Below, in pieces: positions 16,879-21,836 of a stretch of 22,659 bases of DNA. The position numbers and the translations under genes were made by a program. The stretch is from IMG/VR virus record IMGVR_UViG_3300030419_001790, positions 1 to 22,659 of that record; one strand, written 5' to 3'. Position 1 is the stretch's first letter. Each line of letters opens with the position of its first letter. Source of the DNA: a virus. The notes below the pieces were generated by a model. That model ran no database searches and was not told the DNA's origin. It saw nothing but the letters and a program-made list of their open reading frames with translations.

Positions 16879-16907
16879 TTATATCACCTTTCGTATAATT
16901 TCAATTA

Positions 16908-16936
16908 AGTATAACTTCACTATAAGATAGTGTCAA
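16908..16936 (-). promoter_or_regulatory. Sigma70-type promoter before fibre gene, with palindromic spacer
   Basis: On the minus strand TTGACA (16936-16931) and TATACT (16913-16908) are 17 bases apart, a near-consensus sigma70 promoter. Start 16878 lies about 30 bases downstream. A palindrome, CACTAT-N3-ATAGTG (16918-16932), overlaps the -35 edge and the spacer and could be an operator. Confidence 0.7.
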
Positions 16937-16945
16937 TTAAAAATT

Positions 16946-17929
16946 TTAAGTATGTGAGACTATTTCTAGACCTACCCCAGCTGTAAATGTAGCTTCTTTG
17001 AATTGCACATTATGAGAGGAGTTAGCTAAAACATATTGGTTTTTAATTTGATATACGCCATCTAGATATACTTCAGTTTCATTTATATCTGCTACAGTTG
17101 TACCTATGTTATATGAATTCGCAGAAGTTGTAGTATAGTGCGCATTTGCAAAACCATCAAGAGCAAGTTTTGAATCTATCTGAGTTTGTACAGCTGAACT
17201 TACGCCATCAAGATATCCAAGCTCAGTTGAGGTAACATCAGATACCGCAATTTTACCAGATCCACTACTTAGTAAAGCACGAGAAGCAGTTAGATCAGAA
17301 GTAGTTACAGTAGAAACTGCTCCTGCAATATTATTAGTGCGCCTAGTCTCCGCTGCAGTAAATTGAGTCTGAATTGCAGAGGTGACTCCATCAAGATACC
17401 CAACTTCAGTTGAAGTAACGGCACTTACAGCTAGCTTACCAGAACCATTAGATATTACAGCTCTATCGGCAGTAAGATCAGCAGTGGTAACTGTAGATAC
17501 AGCACCCGCAATATTATTAGTACGTCTTGTCTCGGCTCCCGTAAACTGTGTTTGGATCGCAGAAGATACACCATCAAGATATCCAAGCTCGGTAGCAGTA
17601 ACATCACTTATAGCAATTTTACCTGACCCATTTGTTACCATCGCTCTTGATGCTGTTAGATCAGAAGTTGTTACTGTTGATACAGCGCCTGCAATATTAT
17701 TAGTACGTCTTGTCTCGACTGCTGCTGCATTAGCAGATACAGTATTTATATTCGAATTAAGTTGTGTAAAGGTTACAAAGTCATTAGCCGCAGATACCGC
17801 CGTTACAAGTTCTGCTTTTGTCATTTTCTTTGTTTGATCAGCACTTATATCGACAATAACAAAGACGTCTGTATCTACTGCATCACCACCTGCAAGAGCT
17901 GTTAAGTCTGTAATTTTTACATTAGCCAT
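16946..17929 (-). CDS. Tail fibre protein with three 61-residue repeats
   Basis: The 327-residue protein has an N-terminus MANVKITDLTALAGGD, common on phage fibre or baseplate proteins that begin with a short adaptor strand. Residues 74-134, 135-195 and 196-254 are three tandem repeats of 61 residues that start RRTNNIAGAVSTVTT and contain ELGYLDGVSSA (or EVGYLDGV). The last 70 residues are different (YNIGTTVADINETEVYLDG) and may be a tip or trimerisation head. ATG 17929 is preceded by AAGAGAG. It lies upstream of the promoter for the next fibre gene. The ELGYLDGV element is frequent in marine-phage structural proteins; a receptor-binding role is inferred. Confidence 0.68.
   Translation of the reverse strand: MANVKITDLTALAGGDAVDTDVFVIVDISADQTKKMTKAELVTAVSAANDFVTFTQLNSNINTVSANAAAVETRRTNNIAGAVSTVTTSDLTASRAMVTNGSGKIAISDVTATELGYLDGVSSAIQTQFTGAETRRTNNIAGAVSTVTTADLTADRAVISNGSGKLAVSAVTSTEVGYLDGVTSAIQTQFTAAETRRTNNIAGAVSTVTTSDLTASRALLSSGSGKIAVSDVTSTELGYLDGVSSAVQTQIDSKLALDGFANAHYTTTSANSYNIGTTVADINETEVYLDGVYQIKNQYVLANSSHNVQFKEATFTAGVGLEIVSHT
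17168..17710 (-). repeat. Three tandem 183-bp repeats in fibre gene
   Basis: Repeats begin at 17710, 17527 and 17344 on the minus strand. In the segment AGAVSTVTT the residues are identical in all three copies but eight of nine third bases vary (for example GCA/GCG/GCA, GGC/GGT/GGA, ACA/ACC/ACT). The protein has therefore been kept while the DNA has drifted. Confidence 0.85.
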
Positions 17930-17941
17930 ATTTTTCTCTCT

Positions 17942-18313
17942 TTACGACACTTGCTGTGCAACTAGGAAGTTATCATCTTGTGTCAAAATATTTTTATCGT
18001 CTTGGCTCATTAGCCGGTCAAAAGGTCTATCTTCATCATTTCGTGCAATTATACGTCCGTCTTGCGTTAATAAGAATCCTCCATCTTGTAACAACAGTAA
18101 CTGTGTAGGTTCAGGTAATAAATCAGATGTTATATCATCATTTGGTTCTACAACTAAAAACGCAGGAGTTAATGGTGTTCCGCGTTTACGTTGACTTATT
18201 AGTACATCGCCATCTTGTGTTAAAAAATATAAAGCATCTGTAACACCACCAGCGTCATGTCCTGGACCATTTACTCCAGAAGAGATGCCTAACCCAAGAC
18301 CGAGGCCAGCCAT
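17942..18313 (-). CDS. Small structural-type protein with LTQDG repeats (unknown)
   Basis: The 123-residue acidic protein begins with a Gly/Leu run (MAGLGLGLGISSGVNGPG). It then has three or four short repeats around L-T-Q-D-G (YFLTQDGDVLIS, FLLTQDGRIIAR, NILTQDDNFLVAQ), each like a beta hairpin. No family was recognised. It starts in a TAATG overlap with the upstream gene at 18313-18315 and is followed by the fibre gene at 17929. Place and repeat style suggest a virion surface or fibre-adaptor protein; this is inference. Confidence 0.55.
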   Translation of the reverse strand: MAGLGLGLGISSGVNGPGHDAGGVTDALYFLTQDGDVLISQRKRGTPLTPAFLVVEPNDDITSDLLPEPTQLLLLQDGGFLLTQDGRIIARNDEDRPFDRLMSQDDKNILTQDDNFLVAQQVS

Positions 18314-18657
18314 TACTTACGCTCGCTTACATACAGCGTGCCTGAGTCACTGCTCCCTATAACACATATAAATTTATCAAACTCACGAACCAATGCCCCA
18401 CCACCAAGAGCTATGTCAAGAAATGTTGTAGCAGGTAAAAAATGCCCATTTGACGTAGTACATGTTACAGCGGAATCACCGGTTTGAATAAAGCAATCTT
18501 TTGTAGAATAAACCGAAATGACGGAGATCGTTTCGGAAATTTCCGGTGAAGTGTTGGCCGAACCTGCTGTAAATGGAACTTGATGTCCTTTACCTGGTTT
18601 TAATCCGAGAACGTTAATTGCTTGGTTTTGACCATCAGCTGGCATTGTTGTCGTCAT
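18313..18657 (-). CDS. Unknown small virion-type protein (beta-rich)
   Basis: This 114-residue protein is Ser/Thr/Gly-rich with alternating beta pattern (ISETISVISVYSTKDCFIQTGD, read in two parts) and an end GSSDSGTLYVSERK. Four Cys residues are spread through it with no zinc motif. ATG 18657 overlaps the small terminase stop (ATGA), so it is coupled to terS. The length and beta pattern would fit a single jelly-roll or Ig-like decoration subunit, but no family match is claimed. Confidence 0.55.
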   Translation of the reverse strand: MTTTMPADGQNQAINVLGLKPGKGHQVPFTAGSANTSPEISETISVISVYSTKDCFIQTGDSAVTCTTSNGHFLPATTFLDIALGGGALVREFDKFICVIGSSDSGTLYVSERK

Positions 18658-19100
18658 TCCATTAAGTCCTTCATTAGCTTATCATAATTGTTAATCTGTA
18701 CCGCAACGGCGGGTCCAGTTGATTTTGGCTTCAATGCTGATTCCACTTCGTGGAGATGTTTCATCCAATCAAGAAGATCTTTTTTCGAATATATGCCTGT
18801 CTCTACGGCGTCTTGAATTTTTTGATCAATCACCTGATTAATCAAATTGATACGCTTGATCCGATTGAGGTAGCCTTGCGTAGCGAATACATTATCAACA
18901 TATGATTTTACTTCTTTCTTCTCAATCACGGATGTGATTCTGTCTTGAGAAACAGCATATTCGTCTGCAATCTCTTCTACAGATTTACCACTGAGATAAT
19001 CATTCGCAATAGCTAATACTACAGGATCGAGCGGAGGAGCTTCGAGTGTCTTATTAAGTGCATCTACTGTAGTAGTTGGTGCAACAGCATTTGAAGTCAT
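18654..19100 (-). CDS. terS: Terminase small subunit
   Basis: The 148-residue protein has an N-terminal helix-turn-helix near residues 25-60 (ANDYLSGKSVEEIADEYAVS, then RITSVIEK), the DNA-recognition part of small terminases. A helical middle (LNRIKRINLINQVIDQKI) is likely to make the oligomer ring. The C-terminal part (NNYDKLMKDLME) may contact TerL. It would recognise the packaging site and feed DNA to TerL. It is the third gene from the leftward promoter and overlaps both neighbours by four bases. Its separation from terL by fibre genes is unusual. An alternative is a plain regulatory HTH protein, but the coupling to a virion-gene operon favours TerS. Confidence 0.68.
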   Translation of the reverse strand: MTSNAVAPTTTVDALNKTLEAPPLDPVVLAIANDYLSGKSVEEIADEYAVSQDRITSVIEKKEVKSYVDNVFATQGYLNRIKRINLINQVIDQKIQDAVETGIYSKKDLLDWMKHLHEVESALKPKSTGPAVAVQINNYDKLMKDLME

Positions 19101-19522
19101 GTATTTTCATCCACATCATATAAAATTTCAACTTCTAAATCTGCAATGCCATATGGCTGAAAAAGTCCTTCATCAGTGCGAAAAGATACTACACGCGCAT
19201 CTGACACACCATTAGCTTTTGCAGCGACATTAGCAGAAAAAGAATCTACCTTTGATTCTACATTTTGTGCGAAAATTTCAGCTGTGTCAATATTATTTTC
19301 ATCAAAAACATAACCACGGAGTGCAACACCTATACTACCTAGCCTCCGATTAGCACCAAGCTCTTCACGACTTTCCGAGCCAGGAGTAAGACAAACAGTA
19401 GGAAAATCATTTATCTCTTCAAGATACTTGAACCGCCTGAACACGTTTGATGCATCGACATCAGGGGCCTGCCCTAACTCGGTAACTAAACCATCAATTA
19501 TTTGTTTTCGTCTGGTTGCCAT
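19097..19522 (-). CDS. Tail-terminator-like protein, paralogue of 4859-5311
   Basis: This 141-residue protein aligns along its whole length with the tail terminator at 4859-5311. Shared points are MATRRKQIIDGLVTEL against MATSRRSDIIDTLVTQL, YLEEINDFPTVCLTPGSE against FLDEVNDFPSVYVSAGTE, LRGYVFDENN against IRAYVFSDDE, and TDEGLFQPYGIADLEVEI against VDEGLFSPYGLGEIEITI. It is shorter by a few residues in the acidic middle. It sits beside terS, about 14 kb from its sister. It may replace the sister in another virion state, serve the head-tail joint, or be a duplicated relic under new control. It overlaps the upstream gene by 25 bases and terS by four. Confidence 0.7.
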   Translation of the reverse strand: MATRRKQIIDGLVTELGQAPDVDASNVFRRFKYLEEINDFPTVCLTPGSESREELGANRRLGSIGVALRGYVFDENNIDTAEIFAQNVESKVDSFSANVAAKANGVSDARVVSFRTDEGLFQPYGIADLEVEILYDVDENT

Positions 19523-19917
19523 ACAATTTCTACCAATTCATCAAGAGTATTACATTTAGCCTGCGCCTTAGTGAATTTTTCACTAAGGCGTGTGTAATCT
19601 TTAACAAGCCATTTTAATATTTCTCGTTTAATTCTATGATCACTAATATCTATAAACTCAGAATCAAACCAACTTTTCCATTCTTCTATTGAAGGTAAGT
19701 ATATATCTAACTCCCTATTATGTTGTGAATCCACTGGAGTATACTGAGGATGTACGGGTGACTGTAATGGTAGACACTGTAGTCCTAATTTATCAATAGG
19801 TATTCTAGCATCATCATACCCAACAGGGGGTAACCCTGGCCACCAATAATTTCCTGTATCATCTTCCGCATCAGGATAGTTAAAAACTAAAGGCCCGTAT
19901 TTAAATTTTTCTTTCAT
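19498..19917 (-). CDS. First gene of the leftward operon (unknown)
   Basis: The 139-residue protein has no recognised family. Visible points are a Trp/Pro/Tyr-rich N-terminal half (GNYWWPGLPPVGYDD) and an acidic/helical C-terminal half (EEWKSWFDSEFIDISDH, then ILKWLVKDYTRLSEKF). It reads as a soluble adaptor. ATG 19917 has GAGGGAA upstream and lies about 22-30 bases after the leftward promoter start point. Its end overlaps the tail-terminator paralogue. Because it is the first gene after the promoter and near terS, it may be packaging- or head-linked, but this is a guess. Confidence 0.6.
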   Translation of the reverse strand: MKEKFKYGPLVFNYPDAEDDTGNYWWPGLPPVGYDDARIPIDKLGLQCLPLQSPVHPQYTPVDSQHNRELDIYLPSIEEWKSWFDSEFIDISDHRIKREILKWLVKDYTRLSEKFTKAQAKCNTLDELVEIVWQPDENK

Positions 19918-19945
19918 TATTCCCTCATGTATAATTCTCTAATAT

Positions 19946-19974
19946 ATAATACTACTCCTTTCAAAGGATGTCAA
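19946..19974 (-). promoter_or_regulatory. Main leftward sigma70-type promoter with palindromic spacer
   Basis: On the minus strand TTGACA (19974-19969) and TATTAT (19951-19946) are 17 bases apart. This is the best promoter in the window and would drive the structural block starting at 19917. A 6-1-6 palindrome TCCTTT-N-AAAGGA (19956-19968) fills the spacer right after the -35, so a repressor bound there would block the polymerase. Confidence 0.75.
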
Positions 19975-20060
19975 TATTTCTCTCGGATTTTTGAAAAAAC
20001 CCCTTATAAAGGCTCTGAGCAGGTGCGCGCCGCGTGCAAGCTAGGTCAAGTCTCGATAAC

Positions 20061-20076
20061 CGCCCCCATAGGGGCG
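20061..20076. other. GC-rich 6-bp hairpin
   Basis: CGCCCC and GGGGCG are separated by CATA. No T run follows on either strand, so it is unlikely to terminate transcription. It lies six bases from the 15-bp palindrome. Confidence 0.4.
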
Positions 20077-20081
20077 CGAGT

Positions 20082-20096
20082 TGCGAATGATTCGCA
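20082..20096. promoter_or_regulatory. Fur-box-like palindrome TGCGAAT-G-ATTCGCA
   Basis: This is a perfect 7-1-7 inverted repeat of the kind bound by Fur-family regulators (TGATAAT-N-ATTATCA). Compared by eye with the 19-base Fur consensus, 12 of 19 positions agree. A near-identical element (13 of 15) lies at 21496-21510, also upstream of a rightward promoter. Phage-encoded operators could look the same, so the protein that binds it is not known. Confidence 0.5.
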
Positions 20097-20147
20097 TTTG
20101 CATATGAAAATAAAATAAAAAAAGATAAAAAAACTTGCGAAAAAAAT

Positions 20148-20167
20148 CGTTTAATATCAATGACTTA
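20148..20167 (+). repeat. Direct repeat copy 1, CGTTTAATATCAATGACTTA
   Basis: It matches the copy at 21583-21602 at 18 of 20 bases, and the preceding GCGAAAAA run is also shared. A weaker copy is at 20205-20222. Each strong copy ends about 70 bases before a TTGACW-N15-TATA promoter (68 and 71 bases). Confidence 0.75.
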
Positions 20168-20204
20168 GCAATAAAAAAAGCATAAAAAAAACGCCGAATA
20201 ACGC

Positions 20205-20222
20205 AATAAAATCAATCACTTA
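20205..20222 (+). repeat. Weak direct repeat copy, AATAAAATCAATCACTTA
   Basis: It shares ATCAA and CTTA with the copies at 20148-20167 and 21583-21602 in the same spacing, 14 bases before the rightward promoter. Confidence 0.45.
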
Positions 20223-20235
20223 CAGGCGAACCCGT

Positions 20236-20262
20236 TTGACATATAGGGTTGATTGCTATACA
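20236..20262 (+). promoter_or_regulatory. Rightward promoter, TTGACA-N15-TATACA
   Basis: TTGACA (20236-20241) and TATACA (20257-20262) are 15 bases apart, with TGC before the -10 (extended -10). The ten bases GATTGCTATA recur at exactly the same distance from TTGACT at 21674-21700. The short 15-base spacing may be offset by the extended -10. It would drive the HNH gene, whose SD follows. Confidence 0.65.
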
Positions 20263-20291
20263 CTCTTAATCATCGAAACAAGGAGATAGAC

Positions 20292-20693
20292 ATGAGCATT
20301 TCAAGAACAGTTTCCAACGGACGCGATTTCTCAGCCGCCATCAAGCGCGAGGTCCTCGGCGGTTTCTGCGTATGCTGCAAAAAAGAAAAGGCCACGCAGG
20401 TCGATCATTGCCACGCGCTACAGTTCGGCGGTTCCAGCGATATCGACAACGCCACGGCATTATGTGGCCGTTGCCATTTCGAGAAAACCCGCGCCGAGGC
20501 ATCCGCCAAAGACGCGCAAGCCGTCGAGAAAATCATCAAGCGATTTTCCAAAATGACCTTCACGGCAGGTGGCAAGCGTCGGGTGATCGTACCAAGTCGC
20601 GATAGCGAAGCCGCCAAAATGGCAAGGAAAATTTTCCGAGCCAAAATGCAGAAAAATCACAAACTAGGTGCTAAACTCCGGCGCGCTAAGTGA
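20292..20693 (+). CDS. HNH endonuclease (right arm)
   Basis: The 133-residue basic protein has an HNH core: CVCC (C26, C29), VDHCHALQFGG (D38, H39, H41), DIDNATALCGRCHFEKT (N53, C58, C61, H62). The two CxxC pairs would bind zinc and D-H/N/H form the metal site of a nicking or cutting nuclease. HNH proteins of this size next to terminase genes are part of many cos-phage packaging motors; here it is divergent from terS. ATG 20292 is chosen for AAGGAG seven bases upstream, and the 39-base upstream extension of the frame has none. The C-terminal half is basic (AKLRRAK), which suits DNA contact. A stem at 20678-20700 overlaps its stop. Confidence 0.87.
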   Translation: MSISRTVSNGRDFSAAIKREVLGGFCVCCKKEKATQVDHCHALQFGGSSDIDNATALCGRCHFEKTRAEASAKDAQAVEKIIKRFSKMTFTAGGKRRVIVPSRDSEAAKMARKIFRAKMQKNHKLGAKLRRAK

Positions 20694-20700
20694 GCGCCGG
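20678..20700 (+). terminator. GC-rich hairpin overlapping the HNH stop codon
   Basis: CCGGCGC (20678-20684) and GCGCCGG (20694-20700) form a 7-bp stem with a 9-base loop. The HNH stop TGA (20691-20693) lies in the loop edge. There is no T run after it, so it may slow ribosomes or protect mRNA rather than end transcription. Confidence 0.4.
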
Positions 20701-20723
20701 CATAGGTAGGAAAGGGTAGTTTA

Positions 20724-20966
20724 ATGTCGAAAGTTGGTTTTAAAATGATCTCAGACTGGGTACGAAAGCACGACGCCGCAGTCGCAGAACACAAGGCCGC
20801 AATGGCCGCAGGTGCCAAGTTGAATTCTTATCTGGTACGATATGAGAGCGATCACGGCAGGACAGCTTGCCAATTTGTGAAAGCGGCAAACGAGACTGCC
20901 GCCGCTCTTGACTTCAACACTGCAACGTGCTATCAATATGTAATATTAACTGTGGAAAAGAGGTGA
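20724..20966 (+). CDS. Small unknown protein
   Basis: This 80-residue protein begins MSKVGFKMISDWVRKHD and has an Ala-rich helical middle (AAVAEHKAAMAAGAKLNSY). The last third (AANETAAALDFNTATCYQYV) reads like a short helix-turn-helix, as in small phage regulators, but the pattern is weak. AGGAAAGGG lies eight bases before the ATG. The gene follows HNH by 30 bases and is followed after four bases by the next small gene. No family was recognised. Confidence 0.6.
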   Translation: MSKVGFKMISDWVRKHDAAVAEHKAAMAAGAKLNSYLVRYESDHGRTACQFVKAANETAAALDFNTATCYQYVILTVEKR

Positions 20967-20970
20967 TAAA

Positions 20971-21117
20971 ATGAGTTTAAAAAAAGACGCATTGTGGGAA
21001 ATGTCCTATCGGTATAAACAAGCGGCCAAGGCCGAGGCCGATTTAAAAGAAGCGGAAAAGTTAACCGCTAAGTGTGTTGAATACTATGAGCTATGGAAGG
21101 AAAGTTATAATGATTAG
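20971..21117 (+). CDS. Small charged helical protein (48 residues)
   Basis: ATG 20971 has AGAGGTGA upstream. The product is a single amphipathic, Lys/Glu/Ala-rich helix (KQAAKAEADLKEAEKL, then CVEYYELWKESYND). It is coupled to the next gene, whose start ATG 21110 lies inside the final codons. It was found by reading, as it is only 48 residues long. Function unknown. Confidence 0.6.
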   Translation: MSLKKDALWEMSYRYKQAAKAEADLKEAEKLTAKCVEYYELWKESYND

Positions 21118-21292
21118 ATTTTTTATTGGTTTAATGTTGGTGATTGCAGGTACAGCCACAATCGACACGCCAGCCGAATTGATCATGCAAGGGCATGACA
21201 GTTCTAATTGGATGCTGTTCACAATACTAACAGCAATCGGGTTGCCTTGCATGATGTGGGGCGTGTTAGGTATGAATAGGAAAGGGTTTTAA
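21110..21292 (+). CDS. Small two-helix membrane protein (60 residues)
   Basis: ATG 21110 is chosen because GGAAGGAAAG precedes it and it overlaps the upstream gene's end. The 60-residue product has two hydrophobic stretches, MIRFFIGLMLVIAGTATI (residues 1-18) and WMLFTILTAIGLPCMMWGVLGM (31-52), with a short polar loop. This is a two-TM layout shared with class II holins, but no charged C-terminal tail is present beyond NRKGF. It is followed by a second two-TM protein two bases later. A membrane or lysis role is possible; no family was recognised. Confidence 0.65.
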   Translation: MIRFFIGLMLVIAGTATIDTPAELIMQGHDSSNWMLFTILTAIGLPCMMWGVLGMNRKGF

Positions 21293-21294
21293 TT

Positions 21295-21483
21295 ATGACC
21301 AAAGATGTAATGCATATATGCGCGGTTATGTTAATGTTTGCCGGTGTGTTTAGTTTTGCGTTTTGTTTGCTAATGCTATTCGCTGTAAATCCAGCCGGTG
21401 ATTTTTTACTTTGTGCAATGGGAATATCCATCGCATCCATACTTGGTGGAATGTGCGCTGTCCTATTGAACAATGAAAGATAG
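21295..21483 (+). CDS. Small two-helix membrane protein (62 residues)
   Basis: ATG 21295 is preceded by AGGAAAGGG. The 62-residue product has two hydrophobic segments, CAVMLMFAGVFSFAFCLLML (9-28) and LLCAMGISIASILGGMCAVLL (38-58), joined by a short AVNPAGDF loop, and it ends NNER. Together with 21110-21292 it forms a pair of adjacent small membrane proteins. Holin/antiholin pairs are one option; envelope-changing or superinfection-exclusion proteins are others. The gene ends in front of the 14-bp hairpin at 21491-21521. Confidence 0.65.
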   Translation: MTKDVMHICAVMLMFAGVFSFAFCLLMLFAVNPAGDFLLCAMGISIASILGGMCAVLLNNER

Positions 21484-21490
21484 GACTAGG

Positions 21491-21521
21491 CAAGATGAGA
21501 ATGATTCTCATTCTCATCTTG
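21491..21521 (+). terminator. 14-bp perfect hairpin after the membrane-protein pair
   Basis: CAAGATGAGAATGA and TCATTCTCATCTTG are separated by TTC, eight bases after a stop codon. The stem is strong but A+T-rich and no T run follows, so it is not a standard intrinsic terminator. The core (21496-21510) is also the Fur-like palindrome. Confidence 0.4.
21496..21510. promoter_or_regulatory. Fur-box-like palindrome TGAGAAT-G-ATTCTCA
   Basis: This is a perfect 7-1-7 inverted repeat. By eye, 15 of 19 positions agree with the 19-base Fur consensus over the surrounding GAGAATGATTCTCATTCTC. It differs from the 20082 element at two of 15 positions, as a matched pair (C to A, G to T), so the palindrome is kept. 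It lies 178-192 bases upstream of the second rightward promoter. Confidence 0.55.
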
Positions 21522-21582
21522 ACGCGCCAGTGGCAGAGGTGCCAAAACTTAGTTAAACGTGAGTGCAAAAGGCGCGAAAAAG

Positions 21583-21602
21583 CGTTTAATATCAAGGTCT
21601 TA
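21583..21602 (+). repeat. Direct repeat copy 2, CGTTTAATATCAAGGTCTTA
   Basis: It matches 20148-20167 at 18 of 20 bases, with GCGAAAAA before it in both. The distance to the next promoter is 71 bases, close to that of copy 1 (68). Confidence 0.75.
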
Positions 21603-21673
21603 CACCAGGATACCCTAAGGGGTCCCCCGCGCTAACCCATTGATTTCATTACGTTATTTCGTGCACTTTTTTC

Positions 21674-21700
21674 TTGACTATCAAGACGGATTGCTATAAG
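21674..21700 (+). promoter_or_regulatory. Second rightward promoter, TTGACT-N15-TATAAG
   Basis: TTGACT (21674-21679) and TATAAG (21695-21700) are 15 bases apart, with TGC before the -10. GATTGCTATA (21689-21698) is identical to the first rightward promoter. The next ATG (21709) is only eight bases downstream of the -10, so a transcript from here would have almost no leader. Confidence 0.62.
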
Positions 21701-21708
21701 ATCACACC

Positions 21709-21828
21709 ATGATGAAAAACAAATTCAAAATTATTCTTCCTTGGTTGATTAAAGCATATCTGTGCTATTCAATCGTTTCCGAAACCATCGTGATCGGTGG
21801 TGTCATTTACCTAATTTTCTTCAACTAG
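21709..21828 (+). CDS. Mini membrane protein (39 residues), possibly leaderless
   Basis: The frame starts ATG ATG at 21709 and ends TAG at 21828. The product is basic at the start (MMKNKFK), then hydrophobic (IILPWLIKAYLCY, IVIGGVIYLIFF). It has no SD, and the promoter -10 ends eight bases upstream, so it would be read leaderless. It could equally be an untranslated leader for the HAD gene, which has its own SD. Function unknown. Confidence 0.45.
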   Translation: MMKNKFKIILPWLIKAYLCYSIVSETIVIGGVIYLIFFN

Positions 21829-21836
21829 AGGTGACT

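Larger units (their letters stand above)
19918..20291. other. Divergent intergenic control region, candidate packaging or replication site
   Basis: This 374-base gap parts the leftward structural genes from the rightward genes. In order it holds the leftward promoter, a GC-rich hairpin (CGCCCC-CATA-GGGGCG at 20061-20076), a 15-bp palindrome (20082-20096), an A-rich tract (20104-20150), repeats with ATCAA...CTTA (20148-20167, 20205-20222), and a rightward promoter (20236-20262). It lies between an HNH gene and the terS operon, where cos sites often are, and an A-rich run with nearby repeats can also mark an origin. No gene of 40 codons or more with a ribosome site was seen. A cos or origin role is inference. 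Confidence 0.5.

Noticed and set aside
20253-20291. 13-residue N-terminal extension of the right-arm HNH protein
   Set aside because: It begins inside the promoter -10 region. ATG 20292 has a well-spaced AAGGAG.
21491-21521. Standard rho-independent terminator
   Set aside because: The stem is perfect but A+T-rich and is followed by ACGCGCC, with no T run. It is kept only as a hairpin and possible operator.
21762-21836. 25-residue N-terminal extension of the HAD protein
   Set aside because: The extension has no SD and overlaps the mini membrane frame. HAD motif I normally lies within the first ten residues, as it does from ATG 21837.
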